Source: Bhargavaea ginsengi (GTDB lineage Bacteria; Bacillota; Bacilli; Bacillales_A; Planococcaceae). From it: a stretch of DNA of 64,000 nucleotides. Both the position numbers and the translations under genes were made by a program. The stretch is taken from assembly GCF_900109165.1 (NCBI RefSeq), contig NZ_FNZF01000001.1:177376-241375 (forward strand). The letters run 5' to 3'. The notes beneath the pieces are model-generated. The model saw nothing but the letters and a program-made list of their open reading frames with translations, had not been told where the DNA came from and made no database searches. Positions 8,528-16,379 of this stretch are shown here, piece by piece. The stretch's first letter is position 1, and each line of letters begins with the position of its first letter.

Positions 8528-9415
8528 TCACGTCCCCGTCGCCGCCCGGAAATCGGACATTGCCTGCCCGACAATCGTGTACCCTTCTCCGTCCAGGGGC
8601 ATGATCGGGAGCCGCACCGTACCCGGGTCAAATCCGGCCAGTTCCAATGCATGCTTAACCGGAGACGGGCTAGGGCGGGAAAACAGGGCTTCTGATAAAC
8701 GGCTGATTTCCGCATGGAGGCGGACGGCTTCTTTATGATCACCGTTCCTGTAAGCGCGGACCATCCGCTGCATCTCGGGTCCGGCCACATGCGAGGCGAC
8801 TGAGACAACGCCGTACCCGCCGATTGCAAGCACCGGAAGCGTCAGGCCGTCATCCCCGCTGTAAAGGCGGAATCCCTCGTCCGTCCCCGAAATGATGCGG
8901 GTCATGGCGCCGAGATCTCCTCCCGCTTCCTTCACAGCCCGGATGTTCGGGACACCCGACAGGGCGATGACCGTCTCGGGTTCCAGTCGGGATGCGGTCC
9001 TGCCGGGCACATTATAAAGCATGACCGGAAGCTTCGTGCTTCCCGCCGCTTCAGTGAAATGCGCATGCATGCCCCGCTGGTCCGGCCGGTTATAGTACGG
9101 TGCCACCAACATGATGCCATCCGCTCCTGCGGACTCCGCCCTTTTCGTCATGGCTACGGTCGCGGCGGTGCTGTTGCTCCCGGTACCTGCGATGACAGGA
9201 ATCCTGCCCCCGGCCGCCTCGACGGACAGCCTGATGACCCGCTCCTTCTCGTCGTCGCTCAGCGTGGGCGCTTCCCCTGTCGTCCCACAGACCACAATGG
9301 AGTCCGATCCATTCTGTATCAAAAAATCAACGAGGGCAATCAGGCGGCCCTCGTCAACATTTCCATCCTTATCGAACGGCGTGACCATCGCCGTCGCTAT
9401 GCTGCCGAGTTCCAT
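8528..9415 (-). CDS. dapA: 4-hydroxy-tetrahydrodipicolinate synthase
   Basis: This 295-residue aldolase condenses aspartate semialdehyde with pyruvate, the first committed step towards diaminopimelate, lysine and dipicolinate. The Schiff-base lysine is Lys162 (RAVKEAGG), Tyr134 lies in LYNVPGRT, and the GTTGE motif binds the keto acid at residues 44-48. Its start lies 47 bases inside the end of asd, in another frame, with AAAGGGGAAG as ribosome binding site, so the two genes are tightly coupled. The aspartokinase gene dapG that stands between them in B. subtilis is absent. The enzyme could also supply the upstream dpaAB genes with substrate. Confidence 0.95.
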   Translation of the reverse strand: MELGSIATAMVTPFDKDGNVDEGRLIALVDFLIQNGSDSIVVCGTTGEAPTLSDDEKERVIRLSVEAAGGRIPVIAGTGSNSTAATVAMTKRAESAGADGIMLVAPYYNRPDQRGMHAHFTEAAGSTKLPVMLYNVPGRTASRLEPETVIALSGVPNIRAVKEAGGDLGAMTRIISGTDEGFRLYSGDDGLTLPVLAIGGYGVVSVASHVAGPEMQRMVRAYRNGDHKEAVRLHAEISRLSEALFSRPSPSPVKHALELAGFDPGTVRLPIMPLDGEGYTIVGQAMSDFRAATGT

Positions 9416-10463
9416 CGGCGTCTTCCCCTTTCAGCAACCCGTCCGCGATGAGTGCTTCAGCGATCTGGATCGAGTTGAGGGCAGCCCCTTTCAAAAGGTT
9501 ATCCGCGACAACCCAGAAGTGGAAGGCGCCCGGGGTGTCGAGATCCCTGCGGAGGCGTCCGACAAATACATCGTCTTTTCCTTCTGCGAACAGTGGCATC
9601 GGGTACGCCTGGTTTTCCGGATCATCCATTACGGTGATTCCTTCCGCGGCATGCAGGGATTCCCGTATGCCTGCCGCATCAGCCGACGGATTGCCCGTCT
9701 CGAAGTACACAGATTCGGAGTGGCCGGTCACGACCGGGAGACGGACACATGTTGCCGCTACGGAAAGTTCAGGCATTCCCATGATCTTCTTTGTCTCATT
9801 GATCATTTTCCACTCTTCAAATGTATAGCCGTCCTCGCTGAAGACATCAATTTGCGGCACCGCGTTGAACGCGATCGGGTAATGTTTCTTATCACCCTTG
9901 ACCGGCAGAAGCTCCGCCTCTGCTCCGGCCCTGTTGTCCATATCCTCACTTTGTTTGCCCAGCTCGCCGATCGCGGCGGCTCCGGCACCGGATACCGCCT
10001 GATAAGTCGATACGATCACTTTCTTCAGGCCGTACTTTCTGCGGACCGGCTCCAGTGCCGCAACCATCTGGATGGTCGAGCAGTTCGGGTTGGCGATGAG
10101 GCCCCGGTGTTCCTTGAGCGCCTCACGGTTCACTTCCGGAACGACAAGCGGAGTGTCCGGATCCATGCGGAATGCGCTCGTATTGTCGATGACGACTGCT
10201 CCCCGGCGGACCGCTTCCGGCGCAAGCTGCTTGGATACGCTCCCGCCTGCACTGAAGAAGGCGATATCCACTCCGTCAAAGCGTTCCGGCACCGCTTCTT
10301 CCACAGTAAATTCCTTTCCTCCGAACTCCACTTTGCTTCCCGCAGAACGCGCAGAGGCCAGGAAGAGGATTTCATCGGCAGGGAAATTCCTTTCTTGTAG
10401 TTTTTTGGCGATTCCCTGGCCCACCGCACCTGTAGCTCCGACAATTGCAACACGATATCCCAT
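9369..10463 (-). CDS. asd: Aspartate-semialdehyde dehydrogenase
   Basis: The 364-residue enzyme reduces aspartyl phosphate to aspartate semialdehyde with NADPH. The N-terminal GATGAVGQ loop binds NADP, and the catalytic cysteine is Cys128 in ANPNCSTIQM. It is some 15-20 residues longer than B. subtilis Asd; the extra Asp/Gly/His-rich tail (GEDADGTRQHSDGDGHAVR) is encoded where the gene overlaps dapA and may have no function of its own. I chose the ATG at 10463 rather than a TTG two codons earlier because GAGGAGTG is then correctly spaced. An extended -10 promoter lies just upstream. Confidence 0.94.
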   Translation of the reverse strand: MGYRVAIVGATGAVGQGIAKKLQERNFPADEILFLASARSAGSKVEFGGKEFTVEEAVPERFDGVDIAFFSAGGSVSKQLAPEAVRRGAVVIDNTSAFRMDPDTPLVVPEVNREALKEHRGLIANPNCSTIQMVAALEPVRRKYGLKKVIVSTYQAVSGAGAAAIGELGKQSEDMDNRAGAEAELLPVKGDKKHYPIAFNAVPQIDVFSEDGYTFEEWKMINETKKIMGMPELSVAATCVRLPVVTGHSESVYFETGNPSADAAGIRESLHAAEGITVMDDPENQAYPMPLFAEGKDDVFVGRLRRDLDTPGAFHFWVVADNLLKGAALNSIQIAEALIADGLLKGEDADGTRQHSDGDGHAVR

Positions 10464-10500
10464 GGTCAAACACTCCTCAGTTTATGATCGAATGTTCAGT

Positions 10501-10509
10501 ATTATAGCA
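10501..10509 (-). promoter_or_regulatory. Extended -10 promoter of asd-dapA
   Basis: The minus strand reads TGCTATAAT, a perfect -10 with TGn extension and no recognisable -35. The -10 is flanked by TTCAG and CTGAA arms and by a direct repeat of GAACAT 16 bases apart, which may mark a regulator site. It lies between the end of dpaB and asd and would let lysine-pathway genes be made independently of the dipicolinate genes. Confidence 0.6.
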
Positions 10510-10542
10510 TGTTCTGAATGGGTTTTGGAGAAATACTCATGT

Positions 10543-11133
10543 TTAAGTATTTTCATGCTTAATGAGGAGAGGCTGAAGCTGCTCTCCCTTTAAAGCTGCC
10601 TCGACCGTATCGACCATTTTGGTGAAGTCACTGATGAGGGAATTCGGTTTTTTCACGGGATCATCCTGGCCGAACGGGATAAAGTAAATGTTTTTCGTAT
10701 TCACCAGTTTCATGATATTGGACCCGTTCAAGCCAAGTGCGTCGTTGGTGGAAATGCCGATGACGACCGGTGTGCCGTTTCTGAGTGTCGCCTTGGCTGC
10801 CATCAGTACCGGTGAGTCAGTGATGGCGTTTGCAAACCTTGAAATCGAGTTCCCTGTCATCGGTGCGATCACCATGCAGTCGACCGGTGTTTTCGGTCCA
10901 AACGGCTCCGCCTCAGCGATGGTGGTGATGATATCCGCCCCGGCTGCTTCGCGGATTTTTTCCATCCATTCCTCGCCTGTCCCGAAACGGGTTGCGGCGG
11001 TCAGCACGGAGTTGGTGATGACCGGAACGACTGTCGCCCCCCTGTCGGTGAACGCCTTGATCTTTGGAATCACATCTGCATAGGTGCAGTGGGATGCAGT
11101 GATTCCGAAACCGATTCTTTTGCCGTCGAGCAT
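10543..11133 (-). CDS. dpaB: Dipicolinate synthase subunit B (flavoprotein)
   Basis: This 196-residue protein is SpoVFB/DpaB, a Rossmann-like flavoprotein that with DpaA makes dipicolinic acid in the mother cell of a sporulating bacterium. It begins MLDGKRIGFGITASHCTY, contains PLSVN-type and PMTGNSISRFANAITDSPVLMAAKA segments of flavin-dependent decarboxylase-like proteins, and is close to the B. subtilis length (about 200). The ATG at 11133 follows GGAAGGAG; a longer reading frame upstream overlaps dpaA and is not supported. Only 16 bases separate it from dpaA. A weak AT-rich hairpin (10531-10552) overlaps its stop codon. Confidence 0.92.
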   Translation of the reverse strand: MLDGKRIGFGITASHCTYADVIPKIKAFTDRGATVVPVITNSVLTAATRFGTGEEWMEKIREAAGADIITTIAEAEPFGPKTPVDCMVIAPMTGNSISRFANAITDSPVLMAAKATLRNGTPVVIGISTNDALGLNGSNIMKLVNTKNIYFIPFGQDDPVKKPNSLISDFTKMVDTVEAALKGEQLQPLLIKHENT

Positions 11134-11149
11134 CCTGATTCTCCTTCCG

Positions 11150-11926
11150 CTAGCTGTCCATTCTGCACAGCGCTTCCGAGAGGACCCGGGCGGCCTCGTC
11201 CGGAAAAAACCGTCCCGGCAGCGCAGGCAGTAACCTATAGTATTCATGGACGGCTCCGGGCTTTAGGCACCCGGGGGCAGAAGCCAGATCATAGATTCGC
11301 GAGTAACTAAATGCCTCCGGAACGTCCAGCCACTGGGCAGGTATGGTATTGACCAGTATTTCGCCTTGATCAGCAAGATCCAATCCGCCAAAGGCCGTTG
11401 TCCGAAACCCTTCGGTCAGTGCTTCTGCTGTCTGTGCCGGCGAGCGGGCAAGCACGGAAACATCCGCCCCCATTGCGCGAAGCAGCCTTGCAGTGGTTTT
11501 GCCGACCCGGCCATAGCCGGCGACAGCCCACTTTCTTCCGGCAACCGGCCCCGCTCCCGAATGATAGAAGCCAGCGAGGAAACCTTCTGCCGTCAGGCTT
11601 GCATTTTCCCAGATAAACCGCTCTTCTTCCAAGTACATCCTGGGAACCTTTCCCGCCAGCTTTACCGCCTCCTGCCAGCCGGCATCGAGCCTGCCGGCAA
11701 ACAGCCGGTCAGCTTTCTCCAGCGTGCCCCGGGCCGGACTTCCGTCAGGCGGATGGATTGGCAGCACGACACGCATCGGTTTTTCACTCAACAAAAGCGT
11801 GTCGGTCCTGTCGTCCCAGCAGTCCCTCGGATCATGGAGCACCGAGAAGCCTTTTTGTTTCAGGAAGTCCGCCGATTTGGCAAACCGTGCATCTGATCCG
11901 ATGATCAGCCAATCCCGGCGGCTCAT
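11150..11926 (-). CDS. dpaA: Dipicolinate synthase subunit A
   Basis: The product is the NAD(P)-binding subunit SpoVFA/DpaA, which forms dipicolinate together with DpaB. A second Rossmann motif (AVAGYGRVGKTTARLLRAMGA, residues about 134-155) is well conserved, and LVNTIPAQWLDVP corresponds to INTIPS of the B. subtilis protein. At 258 residues it is about 40 shorter than B. subtilis SpoVFA (297); the missing length is in the N-terminal domain, which is also poorly conserved. The start codon overlaps the ymxH stop (ATGA), and dpaB follows after 16 bases. Sequence divergence leaves some doubt about full activity. Confidence 0.87.
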   Translation of the reverse strand: MSRRDWLIIGSDARFAKSADFLKQKGFSVLHDPRDCWDDRTDTLLLSEKPMRVVLPIHPPDGSPARGTLEKADRLFAGRLDAGWQEAVKLAGKVPRMYLEEERFIWENASLTAEGFLAGFYHSGAGPVAGRKWAVAGYGRVGKTTARLLRAMGADVSVLARSPAQTAEALTEGFRTTAFGGLDLADQGEILVNTIPAQWLDVPEAFSYSRIYDLASAPGCLKPGAVHEYYRLLPALPGRFFPDEAARVLSEALCRMDS

Positions 11927-12192
11927 TCAAATAGCCCCTCATGGATCGGACGGGTGCGCCTAAATAAAATCCGGTCATCCCCGATCAGGACGATTTCCTC
12001 CCAAGGGATGTATTCCGCTTCTCCGGCCGATTTCCGCCCCCCCTGCAGCCAGCCGGCGCGTCGCTTTAGTTCAAAGCCGTAGATCCGGCCGCTTTTCGGT
12101 TCAAATAACATCTCCGTATCGGCAAGAAGTCCATACCGGACGCCATCTTCCATCTGGATCAGCTCTTTTTCGGCCATTGTTGACAGCAGCAT
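11923..12192 (-). CDS. ymxH: YlmC/YmxH-family PRC-barrel sporulation protein
   Basis: This 89-residue protein has the PRC-barrel look of the YlmC/YmxH family (LADTEMLFEPKSGRIYGFELKR, then EYIPWEEIVLIGDDRILFRR). Its role is unknown; family members are common in spore formers, and B. subtilis ymxH lies in the same place before spoVFA. It overlaps dpaA by four bases, so it belongs to the dipicolinate operon. The ATG at 12192 follows AAAGGGGAG at eight bases. A sequence resembling a SigE/SigK promoter is centred about 35 bases upstream. Confidence 0.82.
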   Translation of the reverse strand: MLLSTMAEKELIQMEDGVRYGLLADTEMLFEPKSGRIYGFELKRRAGWLQGGRKSAGEAEYIPWEEIVLIGDDRILFRRTRPIHEGLFE

Positions 12193-12213
12193 CGTCCACT
12201 CCCCTTTCTTCTA

Positions 12214-12243
12214 AACTATATGCGTCACCCGGGCGGAAGTTCC
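12214..12243 (-). promoter_or_regulatory. SigE/SigK-like promoter before ymxH-dpaAB
   Basis: The minus strand has CATATAGTT (12214-12222), one base off the mother-cell -10 patterns CATACANT (SigE) and CATANNNTA (SigK). A GGAACT at 12238-12243, 15 bases upstream, fits the SigK -35 pattern GKMACM at five of six positions. No SigA -35 suits the embedded TATAGT. The -35 lies in the loop of a GC-rich hairpin (12229-12250), which weakens the call. The match to sporulation genes downstream raises it. Confidence 0.4.
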
Positions 12244-12250
12244 CGCCCGG
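12229..12250 (-). other. GC-rich hairpin upstream of ymxH
   Basis: Arms CCGGGCGG and CCGCCCGG pair perfectly over 8 bp with a six-base loop. No T-run follows, so it is not a classic terminator. It sits between the mlpA terminator and ymxH and may block any read-through from mlpA. Confidence 0.5.
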
Positions 12251-12274
12251 AAACAGCTGCTGCAAACAAATAAA

Positions 12275-12301
12275 ACCGGAAGGCTGATGCGGCCTTCCGG
12301 T
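12275..12301 (-). terminator. Intrinsic terminator of mlpA
   Basis: A 10-bp perfect stem (ACCGGAAGGC and complement) with a seven-base loop is followed on the minus strand by TTTATTT. It lies seven bases after the mlpA stop codon. Confidence 0.9.
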
Positions 12302-12307
12302 GAGATT

Positions 12308-13525
12308 TCAATTCGGTATGATGATCGACTCCGCTGGAGGACATGAGAAAATGCGATCTGCAATGCGACGGATTTGCTTGGCGTCCACTTGCCGGAACTC
12401 TTTCATGACTTCATCGATGTCTTTATGTTCGCCTGTGAACAGCTCATTTTTCGCGTTCCGGCTCATGCGTGCTGAAGGTGACTCGAGCCCGAGCAGAAGG
12501 CTGCCTTTCATCTGGCCCAATGCCCCTTCAATCTCGGTCTCCGTCACCCCCTCTGCGAGAAGGGTGCGTATCTCATTCTGGATGACCGCCCGGGTTTCCT
12601 CAAGACGGGAAGGCGACGTCCCTGCATAAATTGTCACAGAGCCAGAATCGGTGTGTGTTGAATGGTACGAGTAGACCGAGTAAGCAAGCCCATGCTCTTC
12701 ACGGATCCTCTGGAAGAGCCTCGAGCTCATACTGCCGCCAAACAGCGCATTCAGGATGATCAGTCCGTATATGTCGGGATCGTTTACATCCATTCCCGGA
12801 TAGCCGAGACAGATATGTGCCTGCTCGGTGTCTTTTCTTTTGCGGATTGAACCGGAAGCGAACTCAGGACGCCCCACGGACAGGGGTGCCGATGCTCCTG
12901 CGGCAAACGAACCGAACAGTTCCCCGATCCGGCTGATCAGCTCTTCATCCACACAGCCCGCTGCAGAGATGACGATCCGTTCCGGACGGTATTCTCGTTT
13001 CAGGAATGCGACAGTTTCCTCTCTCGTAAATGCGCTCACCGTTTCCGGGTACCCCAAGATTGGGCGTCCCATCGGATGTCCGGGGTACATAGCGGCCTGC
13101 AGCTGCTCATGGACATCATCATCCGGCGTATCTGCGACCATGGCAATTTCTTCTAGAATGACGGACTTTTCTTTCCGCATCTCGGTTTCGTCGAAGGCCG
13201 AGTTGAAGAACATGTCCGCCAGTACATCAATTGCCTCCAATGCATCTTCGGCGAGCACACTCACATAAAAGCAGGTCTCTTCCATGGCTGTGTAGGCATT
13301 GATCTCGCCGCCTGTACGGTCGATTGTTTCCGCAATATCTTTAGCCGTTCGGCGGGCGGTACCCTTGAACAGCATATGCTCGATAAAGTGGGCCATGCCG
13401 GCTTCACCGGCCGATTCATTTCTTGCGCCGGTCTTTACCCATATCCCGAGCGCTACCGAACGGACATGCGGCATCTGTTCCGTAACGATCCGCACGCCGT
13501 TCGGACATTTTCTGGTCTGGATCAT
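12308..13525 (-). CDS. mlpA: M16-family zinc peptidase, MlpA/YmxG type
   Basis: The 405-residue protein is an insulinase-family (M16) metallopeptidase. The inverted zinc motif HxxEH is visible as HFIEHMLFKG near residue 47, with the distal glutamate in the region EKSVILEEI (about residues 118-126). In the family two such domains form a closing chamber; the second half here is the usual inactive M16C-like domain. B. subtilis MlpA (YmxG) affects protease and autolysin expression, and its position after pnpA is conserved, though the intervening ylxY gene is absent here. GGGGGAG precedes the ATG. Terminators stand on both sides, so it is probably transcribed alone or by read-through from pnpA. 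Confidence 0.9.
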   Translation of the reverse strand: MIQTRKCPNGVRIVTEQMPHVRSVALGIWVKTGARNESAGEAGMAHFIEHMLFKGTARRTAKDIAETIDRTGGEINAYTAMEETCFYVSVLAEDALEAIDVLADMFFNSAFDETEMRKEKSVILEEIAMVADTPDDDVHEQLQAAMYPGHPMGRPILGYPETVSAFTREETVAFLKREYRPERIVISAAGCVDEELISRIGELFGSFAAGASAPLSVGRPEFASGSIRKRKDTEQAHICLGYPGMDVNDPDIYGLIILNALFGGSMSSRLFQRIREEHGLAYSVYSYHSTHTDSGSVTIYAGTSPSRLEETRAVIQNEIRTLLAEGVTETEIEGALGQMKGSLLLGLESPSARMSRNAKNELFTGEHKDIDEVMKEFRQVDAKQIRRIADRIFSCPPAESIIIPN

Positions 13526-13587
13526 CTTCTCCCCCCTTTATTAAACTTTATGTTCCCGGATCCGGGCTTAAGCGCAGGCCGGTAAAA

Positions 13588-13614
13588 AGAGGGCCGGCCG
13601 ACCGGCCGCCCTCT
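13588..13614 (-). terminator. Intrinsic terminator of pnpA
   Basis: The stem pairs AGAGGGC-GGCC with GGCCGGCCCTCT, one bulged base, around a four-base loop and is followed on the minus strand by TTTTTA. It starts eight bases after the pnpA stop codon. Confidence 0.9.
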
Positions 13615-13622
13615 GGTGATTT

Positions 13623-15746
13623 TTATTCTGTTTTTCCGGATTCTTCGGAAGCTTCCTGTTCCTCTTTGAGAACCGCTTTGCGAGACAGGTTGACCCGGTT
13701 GTGGTTGTCGATTTCGACGACCTTCACCCGGACCACGTCGCCGATTGACAATACATCTTCGACTTTGTTTGTCCGCTGTTCCTGGATCTCGGAAATGTGG
13801 AGCAGACCGTCTTTACCCGGGAAAAGCTCTAGGAACGCGCCGAACTTTTCGATCCGCTTGACCTTGCCGTCGTAGTATTCGCCTACTTTTGCCTCACGGA
13901 CGATGTTTTCAATCATCGACTTGGCCTTCTCATTCATCTCCTGGTCGATCGAGGAAACATAGATGGTGCCATCCTGCTCAGTATCGATCTTGACGCCGGT
14001 CTCATCGATGATCTTATTGATCTGCTTGCCGCCCGGTCCGATTACATCACGGATCTTTTCAGGTTTGATCTGGATGACGATGATTTTAGGCGCATGGTCG
14101 GAAAGCTGCTTGCGCGGCTCGGAAATCGCAGAAATCATGTTTTTCATGATATGCATCCGGCCCGCCTTTGCCTGCTCCAGCGCTTCTTCGAGGATTTCGC
14201 GGGACAGTCCCTCGACTTTGATGTCCATCTGCAGGGCGGTGATTCCCTTTTCGGTGCCGGCCACCTTGAAGTCCATGTCCCCGAGAGCGTCTTCCATACC
14301 CTGAATGTCGGAAAGGACGGTATAATTGTCGCCCTTTTTGACGAGTCCCATGGCAATTCCTGCAACAGGTGCCTTGATCGGCACGCCGGCATCCATCATC
14401 GCCATCGTTGAAGCACAGATGGAGGCCTGCGAAGAAGAGCCATTGGATTCCAGCACTTCGGAGACGAGGCGGACCGTATACGGGAAATCATCCTCGGACG
14501 GCACAACCGGGGCGAGGGCACGCTCACCGAGAGCACCATGGCCGATTTCCCTGCGGCCCGGCGATCGGATCGGGCCCGTTTCCCCGACACTGAACTGCGG
14601 GAAGTTGTAATGATGCATGAAACGCTTGGATTCTTCAAGGCCCAGGCCATCGATAATCTGGACATCCCCTAGCGCGCCGAGTGTACAGATGCTGAGTACC
14701 TGAGTCTGGCCGCGGGTGAAAAGTGCCGAACCGTGTGTCCGGCTCAGGATTCCGGCCTCGGAGGAAAGCGGACGGATTTCATCCGGTTTCCGTCCATCCG
14801 GGCGGATCTTTTCATCGGTGATCTGGCGGCGGACTTCATCCTTGACGAGTTTGTCCAGAATGGCACGGACCTGTCCGAGATCTGCCTCTTCGTCCGATTC
14901 CGCATATGCCTCAACCACGGATGTCTTTACTTCCCTGATGGCTTCTTCGCGTGCATGCTTTTCTTTTGTCTGGATGGCGTCATGCAGACGGGCTTCCGCC
15001 TTTTCCCGAACTTCTTCCGTCAGGGACGGATCCAGTTCGAACAAGGCGATTTCCCTGTTCTCCTTGCCGGTTTCGCGAGCGATTTCTTCCTGGAAGGCGA
15101 CGAGGCGCTTGATTTCTTCATGACCGAACATGATTGCTTCCAGCATGACAGATTCTTCGACTTCGTCAGCACCGGCCTCCACCATGTTGATGGCGTCCTT
15201 GGTTCCGGCGACAATCAGGTCGATGTCACTTTTCGCTTGCTGCTCTACAGTCGGGTTGATGATGAACTTGCCATCAATGCGGCCTACCTGCACACCCGCA
15301 ATCGGGCCGCCGAACGGAATGTCCGACACCATCAGGGCAAGAGAAGAGCCGAACATCGCAGCCATCTCGGATGAGCAGTCCTGGTCGACGGACATCACCA
15401 TCGAGATGACCTGCACTTCATTCCGGAAACCGTCGGGGAAAAGCGGACGGATCGGGCGGTCGATCAGGCGGCTGGTCAGGACAGCTTTTTCGGAAGGACG
15501 GCCTTCCCGCTTGATGAAGCCGCCAGGGATTTTACCCACTGCATAAAGCCGCTCCTCATAGTTGACTGTGAGGGGGAAGAAATCCAGCGGCTTAGGCTCC
15601 TTGGATGCTGTTGCTGTCGATAGGACCGCAGTGTCCCCGTAACGGATGAGCACGCCTCCGTTCGCCTGTTTCGCGAATTTGCCCGTTTCGACAATGAGCT
15701 TTCTTCCAGCCCAGTCGAGTTCGTAAGTTTTGTGATTCTCGTTCAT
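13623..15746 (-). CDS. pnpA: Polyribonucleotide nucleotidyltransferase (PNPase)
   Basis: At 707 residues this has the full PNPase architecture: two RNase PH domains separated by a helical linker, then KH ([20 protein letters not shown], about residues 560-580) and S1 ([17 protein letters not shown]) RNA-binding domains and a short acidic tail. It degrades RNA 3' to 5' by phosphorolysis and works with the degradosome-like enzymes, including the RNase J proteins of this window. The ATG follows AGAGGAG. The 235-base leader region contains a strong double hairpin (15789-15837), which may serve autoregulation. rpsO precedes it, as in most bacteria. Confidence 0.97.
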   Translation of the reverse strand: MNENHKTYELDWAGRKLIVETGKFAKQANGGVLIRYGDTAVLSTATASKEPKPLDFFPLTVNYEERLYAVGKIPGGFIKREGRPSEKAVLTSRLIDRPIRPLFPDGFRNEVQVISMVMSVDQDCSSEMAAMFGSSLALMVSDIPFGGPIAGVQVGRIDGKFIINPTVEQQAKSDIDLIVAGTKDAINMVEAGADEVEESVMLEAIMFGHEEIKRLVAFQEEIARETGKENREIALFELDPSLTEEVREKAEARLHDAIQTKEKHAREEAIREVKTSVVEAYAESDEEADLGQVRAILDKLVKDEVRRQITDEKIRPDGRKPDEIRPLSSEAGILSRTHGSALFTRGQTQVLSICTLGALGDVQIIDGLGLEESKRFMHHYNFPQFSVGETGPIRSPGRREIGHGALGERALAPVVPSEDDFPYTVRLVSEVLESNGSSSQASICASTMAMMDAGVPIKAPVAGIAMGLVKKGDNYTVLSDIQGMEDALGDMDFKVAGTEKGITALQMDIKVEGLSREILEEALEQAKAGRMHIMKNMISAISEPRKQLSDHAPKIIVIQIKPEKIRDVIGPGGKQINKIIDETGVKIDTEQDGTIYVSSIDQEMNEKAKSMIENIVREAKVGEYYDGKVKRIEKFGAFLELFPGKDGLLHISEIQEQRTNKVEDVLSIGDVVRVKVVEIDNHNRVNLSRKAVLKEEQEASEESGKTE

Positions 15747-15788
15747 TATGGGGCTCCTCTCTTCTGTGCATAACGCTATCCCGGGTGC

Positions 15789-15837
15789 CTGTCCGTCTGC
15801 ATGCGCAGACGCTTGGAGCGTCGGCAGACCCGGACAG
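15789..15837 (-). promoter_or_regulatory. Long double hairpin in the pnpA 5' leader
   Basis: An outer stem pairs CTGTCC with GGACAG and GTCTGC with GCAGAC, separated by a two-base bulge. An inner perfect hairpin pairs GACGCT with AGCGTC over a three-base loop. The structure ends 43 bases before the pnpA start codon and has no T-run, so it is a leader element rather than a terminator. In E. coli a leader hairpin cut by RNase III mediates PNPase autocontrol; a similar role here is inference. Confidence 0.65.
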
Positions 15838-15865
15838 CCGTCAAACGTATGTACTCACTCCCCAT

Positions 15866-15895
15866 AGTGTACCAAAATTCCCATAGTGATGCGAA
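15866..15895 (-). promoter_or_regulatory. Possible promoter of pnpA
   Basis: The minus strand has TTCGCA, an 18-base spacer and TACACT, each matching four of six consensus positions. A 9-base direct repeat (CCCATAGTG on the plus strand, 15861 and 15880) overlaps it and might bind a regulator. The call is tentative; pnpA may also be read from the rpsO promoter past its terminator. Confidence 0.35.
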
Positions 15896-15944
15896 AGGAT
15901 TTGTGGGGAGCGGATTTATTATGCACCGGTTTTGTGCATTAAAA

Positions 15945-15968
15945 AAAAACGGGCCGAGGCCCGTTTTT
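15945..15968 (-). terminator. Intrinsic terminator of rpsO
   Basis: AAAAACGGGCC and GGCCCGTTTTT form a perfect stem with a two-base central gap, followed on the minus strand by a run of T. It lies about 14 bases after the rpsO stop codon. Confidence 0.93.
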
Positions 15969-15981
15969 CATATGTGCGGTC

Positions 15982-16251
15982 TTATCGGCGAAGGCCAAGC
16001 TTCGCGATGAGGTCACGATAACGCTGAACGTCGTTTTCACGAAGATACTTGAGCAGATTCCGGCGACGGCCGACCATTTTGTAAAGGCCGCGGCGGGAGT
16101 GGTGGTCTTTCTTGTGTGTGCGCAAGTGTTCGTTCAGGTTGTTGATCTCTTCCGTGAGGATAGCGATCTGGATATCAGCAGATCCTGTATCCGATTCGTG
16201 TGTGCGGAACTCCTGAATGAGTTCATTTTTACGCTCTTGTGTAATTGCCAT
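15982..16251 (-). CDS. rpsO: 30S ribosomal protein S15
   Basis: The 89-residue product has the full S15 sequence ([35 protein letters not shown]), which binds the three-way junction of 16S rRNA early in small-subunit assembly. The ATG at 16251 follows TTGGAGGTGAACAG. A strong promoter overlaps the end of ribF, giving a leader of about 93 bases. S15 represses its own mRNA in several bacteria, including Geobacillus; whether this leader folds for that purpose is unproven. A terminator and then pnpA follow. Confidence 0.97.
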   Translation of the reverse strand: MAITQERKNELIQEFRTHESDTGSADIQIAILTEEINNLNEHLRTHKKDHHSRRGLYKMVGRRRNLLKYLRENDVQRYRDLIAKLGLRR

Positions 16252-16344
16252 CCTGTTCACCTCCAAATCATTTAATTGAAAATCCCCAATTCCCGAGCAA
16301 ACGTTGGTGAGTCGATTGCCAAGCAATGGTTTGTGCAACTGCAC
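16252..16344 (-). promoter_or_regulatory. rpsO mRNA leader, possible S15 autoregulatory region
   Basis: About 93 untranslated bases lie between the predicted start of transcription and the rpsO ATG. A small hairpin (ATTGC/GCAAT) is visible in it. Length and position fit an autoregulatory leader, but I cannot match it to a defined S15 leader structure by eye. Confidence 0.3.
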
Positions 16345-16350
16345 GTAAAT

Positions 16351-16379
16351 ATCATACCACAGGGGCAGTGTCGATTCAA
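16351..16379 (-). promoter_or_regulatory. SigA promoter of rpsO
   Basis: The minus strand has TTGAAT (16374-16379), a 17-base spacer and TATGAT (16351-16356). It overlaps the last codons of ribF and gives rpsO a start independent of the rbfA-truB-ribF transcripts. Confidence 0.78.

Noticed and set aside
8357-8695. Plus-strand small gene containing the heptad repeat VDLSSGL
   Set aside because: The heptad pattern follows from the 21-bp DNA period, the frame runs on through the dapA terminator and antisense to dapA, and no ribosome binding site is visible.
10531-10552. Terminator after dpaB
   Set aside because: AAATACT/AGTATTT is only a 7-bp AT-rich stem overlapping the stop codon and lacks a good T-run; I mention it in the dpaB entry but do not call it.
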